DNA of 64,000 nt from Streptomyces aureus (GCF_000725495.1 NZ_JNZD01000004.1:434001-498000); one strand, 5' to 3'; positions 43,258 to 52,089 are shown, numbered from the stretch's first letter. The notes: generated by a model not told the origin, from the letters alone. Made by a program: numbers and translations.

Positions 43258-43292
43258 CCGGCGCGGGCGGCGGTGTGCGCCGCCCGCGCCGG
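43258..43292 (+). terminator. Strong terminator of the carbohydrate operon
   Basis: CCGGCGCGGGCGGCG and CGCCGCCCGCGCCGG form a perfect 15-bp stem with the loop GTGTG, 92 bp after the GH4 stop. Confidence 0.8.
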
Positions 43293-43353
43293 CCCCTCCT
43301 CGCCCCCGCGCCCTGCCCGGCTCCCAGGCTCTCCGACGGATGTCCGTTCATCG

Positions 43354-43370
43354 TCACCCCTAGCGGGTGA
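43354..43370. promoter_or_regulatory. Repeated 17-bp dyad, copy 1 (upstream of DUF7144 gene)
   Basis: TCACCC-CTAGC-GGGTGA, perfect arms, 74 bp before the DUF7144 start, followed by GGC. The flank ATCG before TCACCC also occurs at 46696 in front of the LuxR-type regulator gene. Confidence 0.65.
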
Positions 43371-43444
43371 GGCCGGGGGCGGCCGGCTGTCGCACGCTCG
43401 TGGTGAGTGGCTGCGGTCGCAGCCCGTGCAACGGAGGTCTCGCC

Positions 43445-43864
43445 ATGGCAACCACCCAGCATCACACCCACTCGAGGGCCACCATGACGGCGGCCGGCGG
43501 CTTGACGATCTTCGCCTCGGTGATGCTGTTCGTCTCCGGCGTCCTGGACATCCTGCGGGGCGTCATGGCGATCGCCCAGGACGACGTGTTCGTCACCAGC
43601 CCGAACTACGTCTTCAAGTTCGACCTGACGAGCTGGGGCTGGATCCACCTGGCGCTCGGAGCGGTCGCCGTGGTCGTGAGCCTCGGCCTGTTCACCGCGG
43701 CCACCTGGGCACGCGTGATCGGCGTGGGCATCGCCGCACTGCTGATCATCGCCAACTTCCTCTCCATCCCCTACTACCCCGTCTGGTCGCTCACCCTCAT
43801 CGCGCTGTACGGATTCGTCATCTGGGCGCTCTGCGTGGCGAGGCCGGACGAGGACGGCATCTAG
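43445..43864 (+). CDS. DUF7144-type four-TM membrane protein
   Basis: This 139-residue membrane protein has four predicted TM helices: 'TAAGGLTIFASVMLFVSGVL', 'WIHLALGAVAVVVSLGLFTA', 'VIGVGIAALLIIANFLSIPY' and 'WSLTLIALYGFVIWALCV'. The phrase 'DDVFVTSPNYVFKFDLTSWG' between TM1 and TM2 is the hallmark of this actinobacterial family of unknown function. ATG at 43445 has GGAGG upstream. A dyad shared with three nearby genes lies 74 bp upstream, suggesting co-regulation with the LuxR-type neighbour. Confidence 0.85.
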   Translation: MATTQHHTHSRATMTAAGGLTIFASVMLFVSGVLDILRGVMAIAQDDVFVTSPNYVFKFDLTSWGWIHLALGAVAVVVSLGLFTAATWARVIGVGIAALLIIANFLSIPYYPVWSLTLIALYGFVIWALCVARPDEDGI

Positions 43865-43881
43865 CAGCGGCACGCCGAGGG

Positions 43882-43901
43882 GCCGGTCCGGGGTGACCGG
43901 C
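43882..43901. terminator. Hairpin between DUF7144 and LuxR-type genes
   Basis: GCCGGTC-CGGGGT-GACCGGC, a 7-bp stem, lies between the two convergent stops. Confidence 0.5.
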
Positions 43902-43934
43902 TTCCGGCGCGTCCCGGCGTGAAGGGTCCGCGGC

Positions 43935-46598
43935 TCACAGCAGATGGAGGTCGCGGGCCCTTCGTACGGCCTCGCCCCGGCGGGTGGCGGCCAGCTTGCG
44001 GTAGACGCTCTTGAGATGGGTCTTGACCGTGTTCACCGACAGATGCAGGTCGGCGGCGATCTCGTCCCGCGACATCATCTGCGCCAGCCGCTCCAGCACC
44101 TCCTGCTCGCGTTCGCTGAGCGGTTCGAGCACCGCGGCGAACTCCGGTTCCCGGTCCGCCCCCGGCGACGGGACCGCGGAGCGGACCGCGGCCGTCTCCG
44201 GCAGCCACTCGTGCCCCTGGGCCAGCCCGGGCCGGTGCCGCACGAAGGTACGCAGCCACGGTCCCGCCTCCAGGAACGGCCGGCGCAGCCGCTCGGCCCT
44301 GGCCGTCCGCAGGGCCCGCGCCACCAGCCGCTGGGCGGTGGAGTCGTCACCCAGCGCGTCCGCGGTCTGCGCCCGGGCGAGCAGCACCCGGACGGCGATG
44401 CACGGGCCCTCGTCGAGCTCGGTGGAGAGTCCGTCGAGCAGGGCGCGCGCCGCCTCCCGGTCCCCGACGGCGAGCCGGGCGCGGGCGGCGGCGGCCGTGG
44501 CCTCCGGCCCGGTCGCCCCCTCCTCGGCCAGGACCTCGGCCGCGGCGAGCGGCTCGCCCAGGGCCAGATACGCGCCGGACATGGCCAGCGCGGCCCGGTC
44601 GGCGACCCAGGGCGAGGGCTCGACCCCGTGCGGCGGGCGCTTGAGCTCCTGAAGGACGCGCAGCGCCTCCTTCGGATGCCCCTTGGCCAGCAGCAGCCGG
44701 GAGCGCAGCAGCACCAGTCCCGCCGTCGCGACGGGATCGTGCGCGGCCGCGCTGGACTCGGTCGCCTGGTCCAGGTGCGTCTGCGCCGCGGCCAGTTCGT
44801 CCCGGTCCACGGCGACCGCCGCGAGCACGAGCTGGGCGACACCCGTCCGCGCGGCGGGCGGCAGGCCCGAGCGCTCCGCCTCGGCGACCGCCGCCCGCGC
44901 GTGCGACTCCGCCCGCCCGGGCCGGCCGCAGAGCAGGTCGATGAGGGCCAGCCGGCTGAGCGACTCGTGCCGGGGATACGCGGTGGACGGTCCGTCGTCG
45001 ATCCGCGCGGCCGCGGACAGCGAGTTCCGGGCGTCGTCGAACCGTCCCGCCCACAGCTGCGCCGAGCCCAGGTCGGTGAGCATCAGTGCGGGCAGCTCGG
45101 GATGCCGCTCCAGCCGCTCGGCCGGGAGGGACAGCTCGGCCGCCTTCAGGTCCTCGGCCGCCGCCTGTGCCCGGTCGGCCGATCCGGTCAGCCGGGCGGC
45201 GAACACCCGCAGCAGCGCATGGCTCAGCCGCAGGGCCGGCGTGCCGGCCTCCTCCCCGGCCAGGTGCTCCCCTGCCCGGCGCAGATACTCCAGGCCCCGG
45301 TCCACGTCGTGGCGGACGAGTTCACGGGCGGCGCGCACCAGGGTGGCGGCGGGGCCGGCGGCGTCCGGGGGCATGGCGGCGAAGAGTCCGTCGAGACGCT
45401 CGGCGTCGAGTCCCGTCAGCAGTTCACCGATGGCCAGTTCGTCGACGAACCGGTCGGCCGCGAGCTCCCATTCGCCGGCCCCCGCCGCGTGCGGCAGGGC
45501 CTCGGCCAGCAGTCCGGCCCCGCTCAGCCAGCGGGCGGCCCGCCGGTGCAGCTCCGGTTCCAGGCCCGGGAGCCTGACCCGCAGGTGCACCCGCAGGATC
45601 TCCGCGAACAGCGGGTGCAGCCGGTACCACGCGTGGCCGATGGCCTCGACGAAGGCGTTGGCGTGCTGGAGTCCGGCCAGGATGGCGTCGGCGTCCTCCC
45701 GGCCCGTCAGGGCGTTCGCCAGGTCGGGGTGGATCTGGTCGAGGATGCTCGATCGCAGGAGCAGGTCCTGGGTCTCCTCCGACTGGGCTTCGAGGACCTC
45801 GGCGAGCAGGAAGTCGGCGAGCGTGCTCTGGCCGGCCTCGAAGTTCTTGATGAAGGTGTCCGGATCGTCGACGTGCTGGGCCGCGAGGATGCACAGGCGC
45901 AGCCCGGCGGCCCAGCCCCCGGTCCACTCCGTCAGGGAGCGCGCGCCCTCGTCGGAGAGCCTGATGTCGTGCCGGCTCAGCAGGGCGGCCGTCTCGCCGG
46001 GGACGAACGCCAGGTCGGCGCCCCGGACCTCGGCGACCATGCCGGCGGCGCGGTAGCGGTGCAGCGGCAGCTGCGGTTCCGTACGGCTGACGATGACCAG
46101 GCGCAGGCCGCCGCCCGCGTGGCGCAGCACGAACTGGAGCTCGTCGGCGACCTCCGCGGAGGCTCCCACCCGGTCGAACTCGTCGAGCACGAGGATCACG
46201 GGTTCCGCGCGTTCGCTCAGCCAGGCGGCCAGCCGGGTGAGCAGGGAGTGGTCGACGTCGCCGGGGCTGGAGGGGCTGCCGATGTCGTCCGGCACGGCCG
46301 CTCCGTGCCGCCGCAGCGCTTCCAGCACGTACGTCCAGAAGATCCCGGGGCCGGTGTCCTCGTGCTCCACGGTCAGCCAGGCGACGTCGTCCGGGCGGTC
46401 CCGTGTGGAGATCCAGTGGGCGACCAGGAGGGTCTTGCCCGCGCCCGCGGGCCCGTTGACCAGCGTGAGGGGGCCCTGGACACCCTCGTCGAGTCGTCCG
46501 ACCAGCCGGGGTCTGCGGACGAAGGTCTCCGTGAGGTCCGGGACGGTGAACCGGACGGCGAGCAGGGGGTCGCCCCCCGGGGTCAGCAGGCCTGCCAT
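43935..46598 (-). CDS. Large LuxR-family (MalT-like) ATP-dependent regulator
   Basis: This is an 887-residue STAND-type activator. An N-terminal NTPase has Walker A 'GPAGAGKT' (49-56) and Walker B 'VILVLDEFD' (135-142). A winged-helix/arm region ('LTEWTGGWAAGLRLCILAAQ', 'FLLAEVLEAQSEETQDLLLR') follows, then about 400 residues of TPR-like helices. The C-terminal LuxR HTH is 'LSEREQEVLERLAQMMSRDE' continuing 'IAADLHLSVNTVKTHLKSVY' (about 820-880). This is the MalT/AcoK architecture, with activation by ligand and ATP. ATG at 46598 has GGAGGCAGGA upstream. MalT-like proteins bind short sites near target promoters; the 17-bp dyads upstream of four neighbouring genes are candidates. Confidence 0.9.
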   Translation of the reverse strand: MAGLLTPGGDPLLAVRFTVPDLTETFVRRPRLVGRLDEGVQGPLTLVNGPAGAGKTLLVAHWISTRDRPDDVAWLTVEHEDTGPGIFWTYVLEALRRHGAAVPDDIGSPSSPGDVDHSLLTRLAAWLSERAEPVILVLDEFDRVGASAEVADELQFVLRHAGGGLRLVIVSRTEPQLPLHRYRAAGMVAEVRGADLAFVPGETAALLSRHDIRLSDEGARSLTEWTGGWAAGLRLCILAAQHVDDPDTFIKNFEAGQSTLADFLLAEVLEAQSEETQDLLLRSSILDQIHPDLANALTGREDADAILAGLQHANAFVEAIGHAWYRLHPLFAEILRVHLRVRLPGLEPELHRRAARWLSGAGLLAEALPHAAGAGEWELAADRFVDELAIGELLTGLDAERLDGLFAAMPPDAAGPAATLVRAARELVRHDVDRGLEYLRRAGEHLAGEEAGTPALRLSHALLRVFAARLTGSADRAQAAAEDLKAAELSLPAERLERHPELPALMLTDLGSAQLWAGRFDDARNSLSAAARIDDGPSTAYPRHESLSRLALIDLLCGRPGRAESHARAAVAEAERSGLPPAARTGVAQLVLAAVAVDRDELAAAQTHLDQATESSAAAHDPVATAGLVLLRSRLLLAKGHPKEALRVLQELKRPPHGVEPSPWVADRAALAMSGAYLALGEPLAAAEVLAEEGATGPEATAAAARARLAVGDREAARALLDGLSTELDEGPCIAVRVLLARAQTADALGDDSTAQRLVARALRTARAERLRRPFLEAGPWLRTFVRHRPGLAQGHEWLPETAAVRSAVPSPGADREPEFAAVLEPLSEREQEVLERLAQMMSRDEIAADLHLSVNTVKTHLKSVYRKLAATRRGEAVRRARDLHLL

Positions 46599-46736
46599 GG
46601 GGTCCTGCCTCCGCGGTCTCTCGGAAGCGGCGACGCGTCCGATCCGATGTGGTCCGGGTGCACGGCTCCCTCCCCGGTGTAACCCCCGCACACTGATCGT
46701 CACCCGCTGTCCCGGATGTCGCAAGGCAGGCCCCGG

Positions 46737-46753
46737 TCGCCCGCCGCGGGTGA
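46737..46753. promoter_or_regulatory. Repeated 17-bp dyad, copy 2 (LuxR/MFS divergent region)
   Basis: TCGCCC-GCCGC-GGGTGA, one mismatch in the left arm, followed by GGC. It lies between the divergent LuxR-type and MFS genes. A separate half-site, ATCGTCACCC, sits at 46696-46705 closer to the regulator. Confidence 0.5.
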
Positions 46754-46931
46754 GGCGGGATCCGGCGGTTCCCGGTGCGATGGGACCTGCGGCGGGGTCG
46801 GAGGAACCGGTCGCCCGGGTGGCGCGGGAGCGGAGCTCCGGGTGCCATGGAGGTGCCGTGGAAGCGGGACCGGGCCCGACGCCCCGTCCGGAGCGGCGGC
46901 CCCGAGGGCCGAATCGATGAGGTGGTCACCG

Positions 46932-48557
46932 GTGAGACAGTGGCGCGCACTGGCCGTGCTCGGGACGGCCCAGTTCCTCATGGTCCTGGACACCTCCGTC
47001 ATGAACGTGTCCATCAGCCAGCTGGTGGAGGACTTCGACACCGAGGTGACCGCCATCCAGGCCGTCATCACGCTCTACGCACTGGTCATGGCCGCCTTCA
47101 TGTCGACCGGCGGACGGCTCGGCGACATCCTCGGCCGCCGCCGGCTGTTCCTCGTCGGACTCGTCGTCTACGGCGTCGGGTCGGCCCTGACCGCGGTCGC
47201 GCCCACGCTGTGGATGCTCGCGCTCGGCTGGTCGGTGGTCGAGGGACTCGGTGCCGCGCTGGTGCTGCCCGCCATGGCGGCCCTGGTCGCGGAGTCGTAC
47301 ACCGGACGGGACCGGGCCGTCGCCTACGGGGTCATCGGCGGGCTCGCGGGCGCCGGCATCGCGGTCGGACCGCTGCTCGGCGGCTGGGTGACGACGTACC
47401 TCACCTGGCGGCTGGTCTTCGCGGGCGAGGTGGTCGTGGTGATCGCGATGCTCTGCTTCCGCGGGGCGATCCCCGAGTCGCCCCGGACGGAGCACCGGCC
47501 CCGGCTCGACGGCGTGGGCGCCTTCCTGTCGGCGGCCGGCCTGGGCCTGGGCGTGCTGGGCGTCCTCCAGAGCGGCACCTGGGGATGGGTGCAGCCGCAG
47601 AACCCTCCCTTCACCGTCTTCGGCTTCGCCCCGACCCTGTTCGTGGTCGCGGCCGGGGTGGCCGTGCTCGCCGTGTTCGCCAAGTGGGAGCGCCGCAGGG
47701 AGGCACGGGGAACCGACCCGCTCATCCATCTGGCGCTGCTGCACCGGCTGCCCCTGCGCTCGGGCCTGCTGACGCTGGTCAGCCAGAACCTCATCCTGCT
47801 GGGGCTGTTCTTCGCCATCCCCCTGTATCTCCAGGTGGTGCAGGGGTTCGACGCGTTCCAGACGGGACTGCGGCTGCTCCCGGTATCCGTCACGATGCTG
47901 CTGGCCTCCGTCCTGGCCTCCCGGCTCGGGCGGGTGATGGGGCCGCGCCGGGTGGTCCGGCTGGCCCTGCTGACCTTGCTCGGAGCGATCACCTGGCTGC
48001 TGGCGACCATCCAGCCGGTCATCGACGACGCCTCCTTCGCCGGAGCCATGGCGCTGCTGGGCGTCGGCATGGGCCTGCTCGCCTCGCAGTTGGGCAACGT
48101 CGTGCAGTCCACCGCCGGGGAGGAGGAGCGCAGCGAGGTCGGCGGGCTCCAGTTCACCGCGCAGAACCTGGGGTCCGCACTCGGCACCGCGCTGATCGGG
48201 TCGATCCTGGTCGGCGCCCTGGCCCACGCCTTCACCACCCAGGTGGCCAAGCACCCGGACGTGTCACAGGAGGCGCGCACGCAGACGAGCATCGCGCTCG
48301 AGGCGGGCATCAGTTTCGTCCCCACCGACCAGGTGCGGTCCGCGGCCGAACAGGCCGGGCTGCCGCCGGCCGAGGTCGACGCCGTCACGGAGTCCTACGC
48401 GTCGGCGCAGCTGAACGGTCTGAAGGCGGCGATCCTGGCGGCCGGCGGCATCACGCTCGCCAGTTTCCTGGTCACGACGCATCTGCCGACCGGGCGGACG
48501 GGTCGCGGGAAGGAAGCGGGCCCGGACTCCCGGGACGTGCCCCTCGAACCGGCATGA
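46932..48557 (+). CDS. DHA2-family MFS drug exporter (EmrB/QacA-like)
   Basis: This 541-residue transporter has about 14 TM helices. TM1 motif D1 is 'LDTSVMNVSISQLVEDF', the loop motif A is 'GGRLGDILGRRRLFLVG', and motif C-like glycines are in 'GGLAGAGIAVGPLLGG'. These identify proton-driven multidrug pumps of the EmrB/QacA group. GTG at 46932 is preferred because GAGGTG lies 7 nt upstream; ATG at 46917 is an alternative. It is divergent from the LuxR-type regulator, with a dyad in the shared region, so regulation by that protein is likely. Confidence 0.9.
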   Translation: MRQWRALAVLGTAQFLMVLDTSVMNVSISQLVEDFDTEVTAIQAVITLYALVMAAFMSTGGRLGDILGRRRLFLVGLVVYGVGSALTAVAPTLWMLALGWSVVEGLGAALVLPAMAALVAESYTGRDRAVAYGVIGGLAGAGIAVGPLLGGWVTTYLTWRLVFAGEVVVVIAMLCFRGAIPESPRTEHRPRLDGVGAFLSAAGLGLGVLGVLQSGTWGWVQPQNPPFTVFGFAPTLFVVAAGVAVLAVFAKWERRREARGTDPLIHLALLHRLPLRSGLLTLVSQNLILLGLFFAIPLYLQVVQGFDAFQTGLRLLPVSVTMLLASVLASRLGRVMGPRRVVRLALLTLLGAITWLLATIQPVIDDASFAGAMALLGVGMGLLASQLGNVVQSTAGEEERSEVGGLQFTAQNLGSALGTALIGSILVGALAHAFTTQVAKHPDVSQEARTQTSIALEAGISFVPTDQVRSAAEQAGLPPAEVDAVTESYASAQLNGLKAAILAAGGITLASFLVTTHLPTGRTGRGKEAGPDSRDVPLEPA

Positions 48558-48632
48558 CCGCTCGGACGGCTCCCCGGCCCCCCGGTCTTCTCGCCGCCCA
48601 GTTACCTCGTGCGCCCCTCAGCCGCCCCAGGT

Positions 48633-48649
48633 TCACCTTCTGCGGGTGA
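48633..48649. promoter_or_regulatory. Repeated 17-bp dyad, copy 3 (upstream of 65-aa gene)
   Basis: TCACCT-TCTGC-GGGTGA, one mismatch in the left arm, followed by GGGC. It lies 83 bp before the start of the small gene. Confidence 0.55.
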
Positions 48650-48732
48650 GGGCGGACGGTGGCCGCGGGCGGATGATCGTGGGGAAGGGTGCCGTCCGCA
48701 CGCCCCAGGCCGCCCGCCGGGGGGAGCCCCGC

Positions 48733-48930
48733 ATGCAGTACGAGATCCGCGTCGAGGGACATCTCTCGGAGACGCTTTCCGAGGCGTTCCCGGAGATGGA
48801 CCACGTGCTGATCTCGGGCCAGACCATCCTGTTCGGACCGGTCGTCGACGAGGCGCACCTGTACGGGCTGCTGGCCCGCTGCCGGACGCTCGGCCTGCGG
48901 GTGGTGGAGATGCGCCAACTGCCCGGGTGA
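48733..48930 (+). CDS. Conserved 65-residue hypothetical protein
   Basis: The small protein starts 'MQYEIRVEGHLSETLSEAFP' and continues 'GQTILFGPVVDEAHLYGLLA' and 'RCRTLGLRVVEMRQLPG'. It looks like a compact alpha/beta (ferredoxin-like) fold. I recall similar short proteins near stress genes in other actinobacteria, without an assigned function. ATG at 48733 has GGGGAG about 6 nt upstream; in-frame codons upstream are open but low in conservation-like pattern. The 17-bp dyad upstream ties it to the neighbouring DUF7144, MFS and HdeD-like genes. Confidence 0.7.
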   Translation: MQYEIRVEGHLSETLSEAFPEMDHVLISGQTILFGPVVDEAHLYGLLARCRTLGLRVVEMRQLPG

Positions 48931-48976
48931 CAGGGCGCCCCGGCCCCCGGCCCCCGGCTCCCGGCTCACTTGAGGA

Positions 48977-48993
48977 TCACCCGTCGGGGGTGA
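48977..48993. promoter_or_regulatory. Repeated 17-bp dyad, copy 4 (upstream of HdeD-like gene)
   Basis: TCACCC-GTCGG-GGGTGA, perfect arms, 100 bp before the HdeD-like start and followed by GCC. Confidence 0.65.
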
Positions 48994-49093
48994 GCCGCCG
49001 GGCGGCGTCGCGCGGGACCGTGGATGCCGGGAATCCACCCACCGTCCCGTCGGCGGTCCGCGACCGGTCCGCTCGACCGCGTGAGGAGGAACC

Positions 49094-49756
49094 ATGACGG
49101 ATTCGCCTGGTCCGGCACCGCACACCGGATCCGAACCCGGGCCCGGGGGCCGGACCTACGCGCCCCCGAGCGACCCCGCGGTGCTGCTGGACCGCGTCGG
49201 CGCCTCCTGGACCTGGCTGCTCGGCTCGGCCGTCGCGACGCTGATCCCCGGCATCCTGATCCTGGTCTGGCCGGAGGAGACCCTGCACGTCCTCGCGGTG
49301 CTCCTCGGTCTCTACCTGCTGGTGATCGGCGTCTTCCGGTTCGTGTCCGTCTTCGGCCACCGGGAGCAGGGCAACCGCTTCGCCACCCTGCTGATCGCGG
49401 TGCTCTACGTCCTGGCCGGCGTCCTGTGTCTGCGCCACCCGATGCAGACCATCGCCGCGCTGTCCCTGATCCTCGGCGTCGTCTGGCTCGTGTCCGGCGT
49501 GCTGACCGCGTACACCGCCCTCGCCGCCCGGGACCTCCCGCACCGCGGGTTCGTGCTGTGCGGCGCGGCGATCGGCATCATCGCGGGCATCGTCGTCCTG
49601 GCCCTGCCGACCGAGTCGGCGCGTGCCCTGACCCGGCTGCTCGGTCTGTGGATGGTGCTGATCGGCCTGGTCGAACTGGCCGTGGCCTTCGCCTGGCGGG
49701 CCGCCCTGCGCCGGGCGGTGGCCCTGACGCCCCGTGACCCGGCCTCGCCCTACTGA
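49094..49756 (+). CDS. HdeD/DUF308-family membrane protein
   Basis: This 220-residue protein has six TM helices arranged as three hairpin repeats, as in HdeD/DUF308 proteins: 'WLLGSAVATLIPGILILVWP', 'AVLLGLYLLVIGVFRFVSVF', 'ALSLILGVVWLVSGVLTAYT' and 'LLGLWMVLIGLVELAVAFAW'. HdeD is linked to acid and cell-density stress in enterobacteria, but the biochemical role is unknown. The N-terminal ~40 residues are cytoplasmic and Pro/Gly-rich. ATG at 49094 follows GAGGAGGAACC, an excellent ribosome binding site. It shares the TCACCC-N5-GGGTGA dyad with its neighbours. Confidence 0.87.
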   Translation: MTDSPGPAPHTGSEPGPGGRTYAPPSDPAVLLDRVGASWTWLLGSAVATLIPGILILVWPEETLHVLAVLLGLYLLVIGVFRFVSVFGHREQGNRFATLLIAVLYVLAGVLCLRHPMQTIAALSLILGVVWLVSGVLTAYTALAARDLPHRGFVLCGAAIGIIAGIVVLALPTESARALTRLLGLWMVLIGLVELAVAFAWRAALRRAVALTPRDPASPY

Positions 49757-49866
49757 GGCGGGGCCGAGACAGAGGAGGCCGGGCACTCCCCGCTCCGCGC
49801 ACACCGCCGCCCACGATTCCTCGAGTTGTGCGCGGGGCCGGGGCATACTCGTGACTCCCCTGCCTG

Positions 49867-49895
49867 GGCGCCGGCCGGATCATCCGGCCGGCGCC
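49867..49895. terminator. 29-bp near-perfect palindrome between HdeD-like and GT39 genes
   Basis: GGCGCCGGCCGGAT and ATCCGGCCGGCGCC are separated by a single C. This could terminate the HdeD-like transcript or act as an operator for the next gene, 70 bp downstream. Confidence 0.55.
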
Positions 49896-49964
49896 TCGAC
49901 GCGTACCCGAATCCGTGGGCCCGCCCGGTGAGCAGGCTCGTACGGAGCGGACGTAACAAAGGGC

Positions 49965-51782
49965 ATGCCGACATTCCTGGCCAGCAGGCACGACGAACGC
50001 GCGCCGGTGACGGGCGCGGTGGCGCCGCACCCCCTCCTCGCGCGGCTGCGGCGGCACCGGAGCGCCCTGTTCGTGGTGGCCGTGGCCCTGCTGCTGGTCC
50101 AGATGGCCGTCGCCATGGTCAGTACGGCCGTGGAGCAGACGCCGACCATCGACGAGCCCGTGTACGTGGGCGCGGCGACGGTGTACGTCCAGCAGCACGA
50201 CCTGCGCTACAACCCCGAGCACCCGCCGCTCGGCAAGCTGATCATCGGGACCGGTCTGCTGTTCGCTCACCCGCACCTCGACCCCGGGTTCCGGGGCGAC
50301 CAGACCGAGCTCGGACGGCACGTCCTGTACGAGTCGGGCAACGATCCCTGGCGGGTGATGCTGTGGGCCCGGCTGCCGGTGATCGTGCTGACGCTGCTGT
50401 TCGGGCTGGTCGTCCTCGCGTTCGCCCGTGAACTGGCGGGCCGCACCGGCGCGTTGGTGGCCCTCGCGCTCTACGCGTTCTCGCCCGACGTCATCGCCCA
50501 CGGCTCGCTTGCCACGCTCGACGTGCCCGCGGCGGGATTCCTGCTGACGTCCGTGTGGCTGGTGTGGCGGGCCCGGCGGCGGCCGCTCCCGTACCTGCCG
50601 CTCTCCGCGGCGGCGCTCGGCGCGGCGGTGGCGACGAAGATGAGCACGCTGCCGGCGATCCCGGTGGTGCTGCTCCTCGCGATGGCGTCGGTGTGGCACG
50701 CGCGCCGTCCCGAAGGCGGGACCGTACAGCCGACCGTGCCGGACGCGGACGGCGGGACCGTACAGCCGACCGTGCCGGACGCGGACGGCGGGACCGCACA
50801 GCCGTCCGGCATCCGGCCGAACGTCCGGCTGCTCGGACAGGCCGCCGCGTGGGCCGCCGGGATGGCCGTGGTGGTGGTCGCCGTGGTGTGGGCGGCGTAT
50901 CTCGCGGTCGATCCCCGGCTGCGCTGGTGGGCGCCCGCGGACCTCCCGGCCGTGCACGGGCTGCGCGCCTTCCTCATCGGCCACCTGCCCCTGCCGGCGC
51001 CCTACCGGGACGGGATGCGGGTCCAGTTCGGCTTCGAGAACGCCACCTGGCAGGGCTTCCTGTTCGGCCACCTCTACCGGGGTCACCTCTGGTACTACCT
51101 GCCGGCCGCGCTGCTGGTGAAAACCCCGCTCGGCATGGCGGCGTTGTGGGCGGCCGGGTCGCTCGCCCTGCTGACCGTACGCCGGCTGCGCCCCGCGGCC
51201 CCGTACCTCCTGATCCCCCCGGCGCTGCTGCTCGCCACGGCGATGACCGGCTCCCGCGACCTCGGCGTGCGCTACGCCCTGTTCATGCCGGTGTTCCTCG
51301 CGGTGGCGGCGGGCTGCACGGTCGCGGCCGGACGGGAGGCGTGGCCACGGCGGGCGGGGACGGCGAGGGTCGGGAGCGTGACGACGGGGCTGGTCCTGTT
51401 CGTCGCCGTCAGCTCGCTGCTGACGTACCCCTACTACCTCCCCTACGCGAACGAGGCGTTCGGCGGTCCGGCGAAGACGTATCTGCGTCTGCACGACTCG
51501 AACGTCGACTGGGGCCAGGACCTCGGCCGGCTGGCCGACCGGCTGAAGGAGCGCCACCCGCACCAGCGGGTGTGGCTGGTCTACAAGGGCGCCGGGGTGC
51601 CGTCCGCCTACGGCATCGAGGCGCGGGATCCCCGCACGGTGCCGGCGGCCCGGGTGCACGGGCTGCTGGTGGTGTCCGACACCGCGATCGACAAGGCCGA
51701 CGCCCGGCTGAGGTCGCTGCTCGCGACGAGCCGCCGGATCGACGAGGTCGGCCACTCGATGACCCTGTTCCGCAGGCCCTGA
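49965..51782 (+). CDS. GT39-like membrane glycosyltransferase (ArnT/PMT type)
   Basis: This 605-residue polytopic protein has about 10 TM helices. An Asp-Glu pair in the first extracytoplasmic loop ('TPTIDEPVYVG', Asp63/Glu64) is the catalytic signature of dolichyl-phosphate-mannose or undecaprenyl-sugar transferases. 'YNPEHPPLGKLIIG' resembles the second conserved loop element (H-P-P-L). The C-terminal part ('SNVDWGQDLGRLADRLKERH') is soluble and of the kind seen in GT39-like proteins. A 12-residue sequence is tandemly repeated twice in one loop. ATG at 49965 has only AAAGGG very close upstream. Donor and acceptor are unknown. Confidence 0.82.
   Translation: MPTFLASRHDERAPVTGAVAPHPLLARLRRHRSALFVVAVALLLVQMAVAMVSTAVEQTPTIDEPVYVGAATVYVQQHDLRYNPEHPPLGKLIIGTGLLFAHPHLDPGFRGDQTELGRHVLYESGNDPWRVMLWARLPVIVLTLLFGLVVLAFARELAGRTGALVALALYAFSPDVIAHGSLATLDVPAAGFLLTSVWLVWRARRRPLPYLPLSAAALGAAVATKMSTLPAIPVVLLLAMASVWHARRPEGGTVQPTVPDADGGTVQPTVPDADGGTAQPSGIRPNVRLLGQAAAWAAGMAVVVVAVVWAAYLAVDPRLRWWAPADLPAVHGLRAFLIGHLPLPAPYRDGMRVQFGFENATWQGFLFGHLYRGHLWYYLPAALLVKTPLGMAALWAAGSLALLTVRRLRPAAPYLLIPPALLLATAMTGSRDLGVRYALFMPVFLAVAAGCTVAAGREAWPRRAGTARVGSVTTGLVLFVAVSSLLTYPYYLPYANEAFGGPAKTYLRLHDSNVDWGQDLGRLADRLKERHPHQRVWLVYKGAGVPSAYGIEARDPRTVPAARVHGLLVVSDTAIDKADARLRSLLATSRRIDEVGHSMTLFRRP
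50714..50803 (+). repeat. Perfect 36-bp tandem repeat inside the GT39-like gene
   Basis: The unit starting GGCGGGACCGTACAGCCGAC occurs exactly at 50714-50749 and 50750-50785, with a partial third copy to 50803. It encodes G-G-T-V-Q-P-T-V-P-D-A-D and keeps frame, so it changes only the length of a hydrophilic loop. Confidence 0.85.
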
Positions 51783-51906
51783 CCCCACGGCCGGAGCCCC
51801 GGCCCCCGAGGGTCCCGAAGGCGCCGGCCGGGCCCGCGAGATCCGTCACGGGTGGGTCCGGACGCCACCCGAGCCGTCCCGTGGACGGGCCGAGTGAACA
51901 CGTGGA

Positions 51907-51933
51907 CCGATAGTTCCAGCCACGATCTATCGG
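51907..51933. promoter_or_regulatory. Inverted repeat in the GT39-glutaredoxin interval
   Basis: CCGATAG (51907-51913) and CTATCGG (51927-51933) flank a 13-bp spacer. The interval 51783-52089 is otherwise non-coding; TACCCT about 8 bp before the next start could be a -10 box of a leaderless transcript. Confidence 0.4.
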
Positions 51934-52089
51934 GGTGGCCGGTTTCTGGTGCATGGTGTCCCTGTGGGTTCCGGATCTCCCAGGTGAAGGCCCCGCTCGG
52001 GCCACCGTGCTTCGGATCCGCGGAGCCCGCCGCACCTCCCGGCTCCCCACGGGAGGCTCGCGGCACGTGCGTTGCTACCCTGCGTCCCC

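Noticed and set aside
43193..43292. Origin or attachment site made of repeats after GH4
   Set aside because: Repeats and the 15-bp stem are better explained as transcription termination structures; no integrase or replication gene is near.
40799..43873. 1024-codon minus-strand frame opposite the kinase and GH4 genes
   Set aside because: Antisense shadow without any domain; both plus-strand genes show full family motifs and coupled starts.
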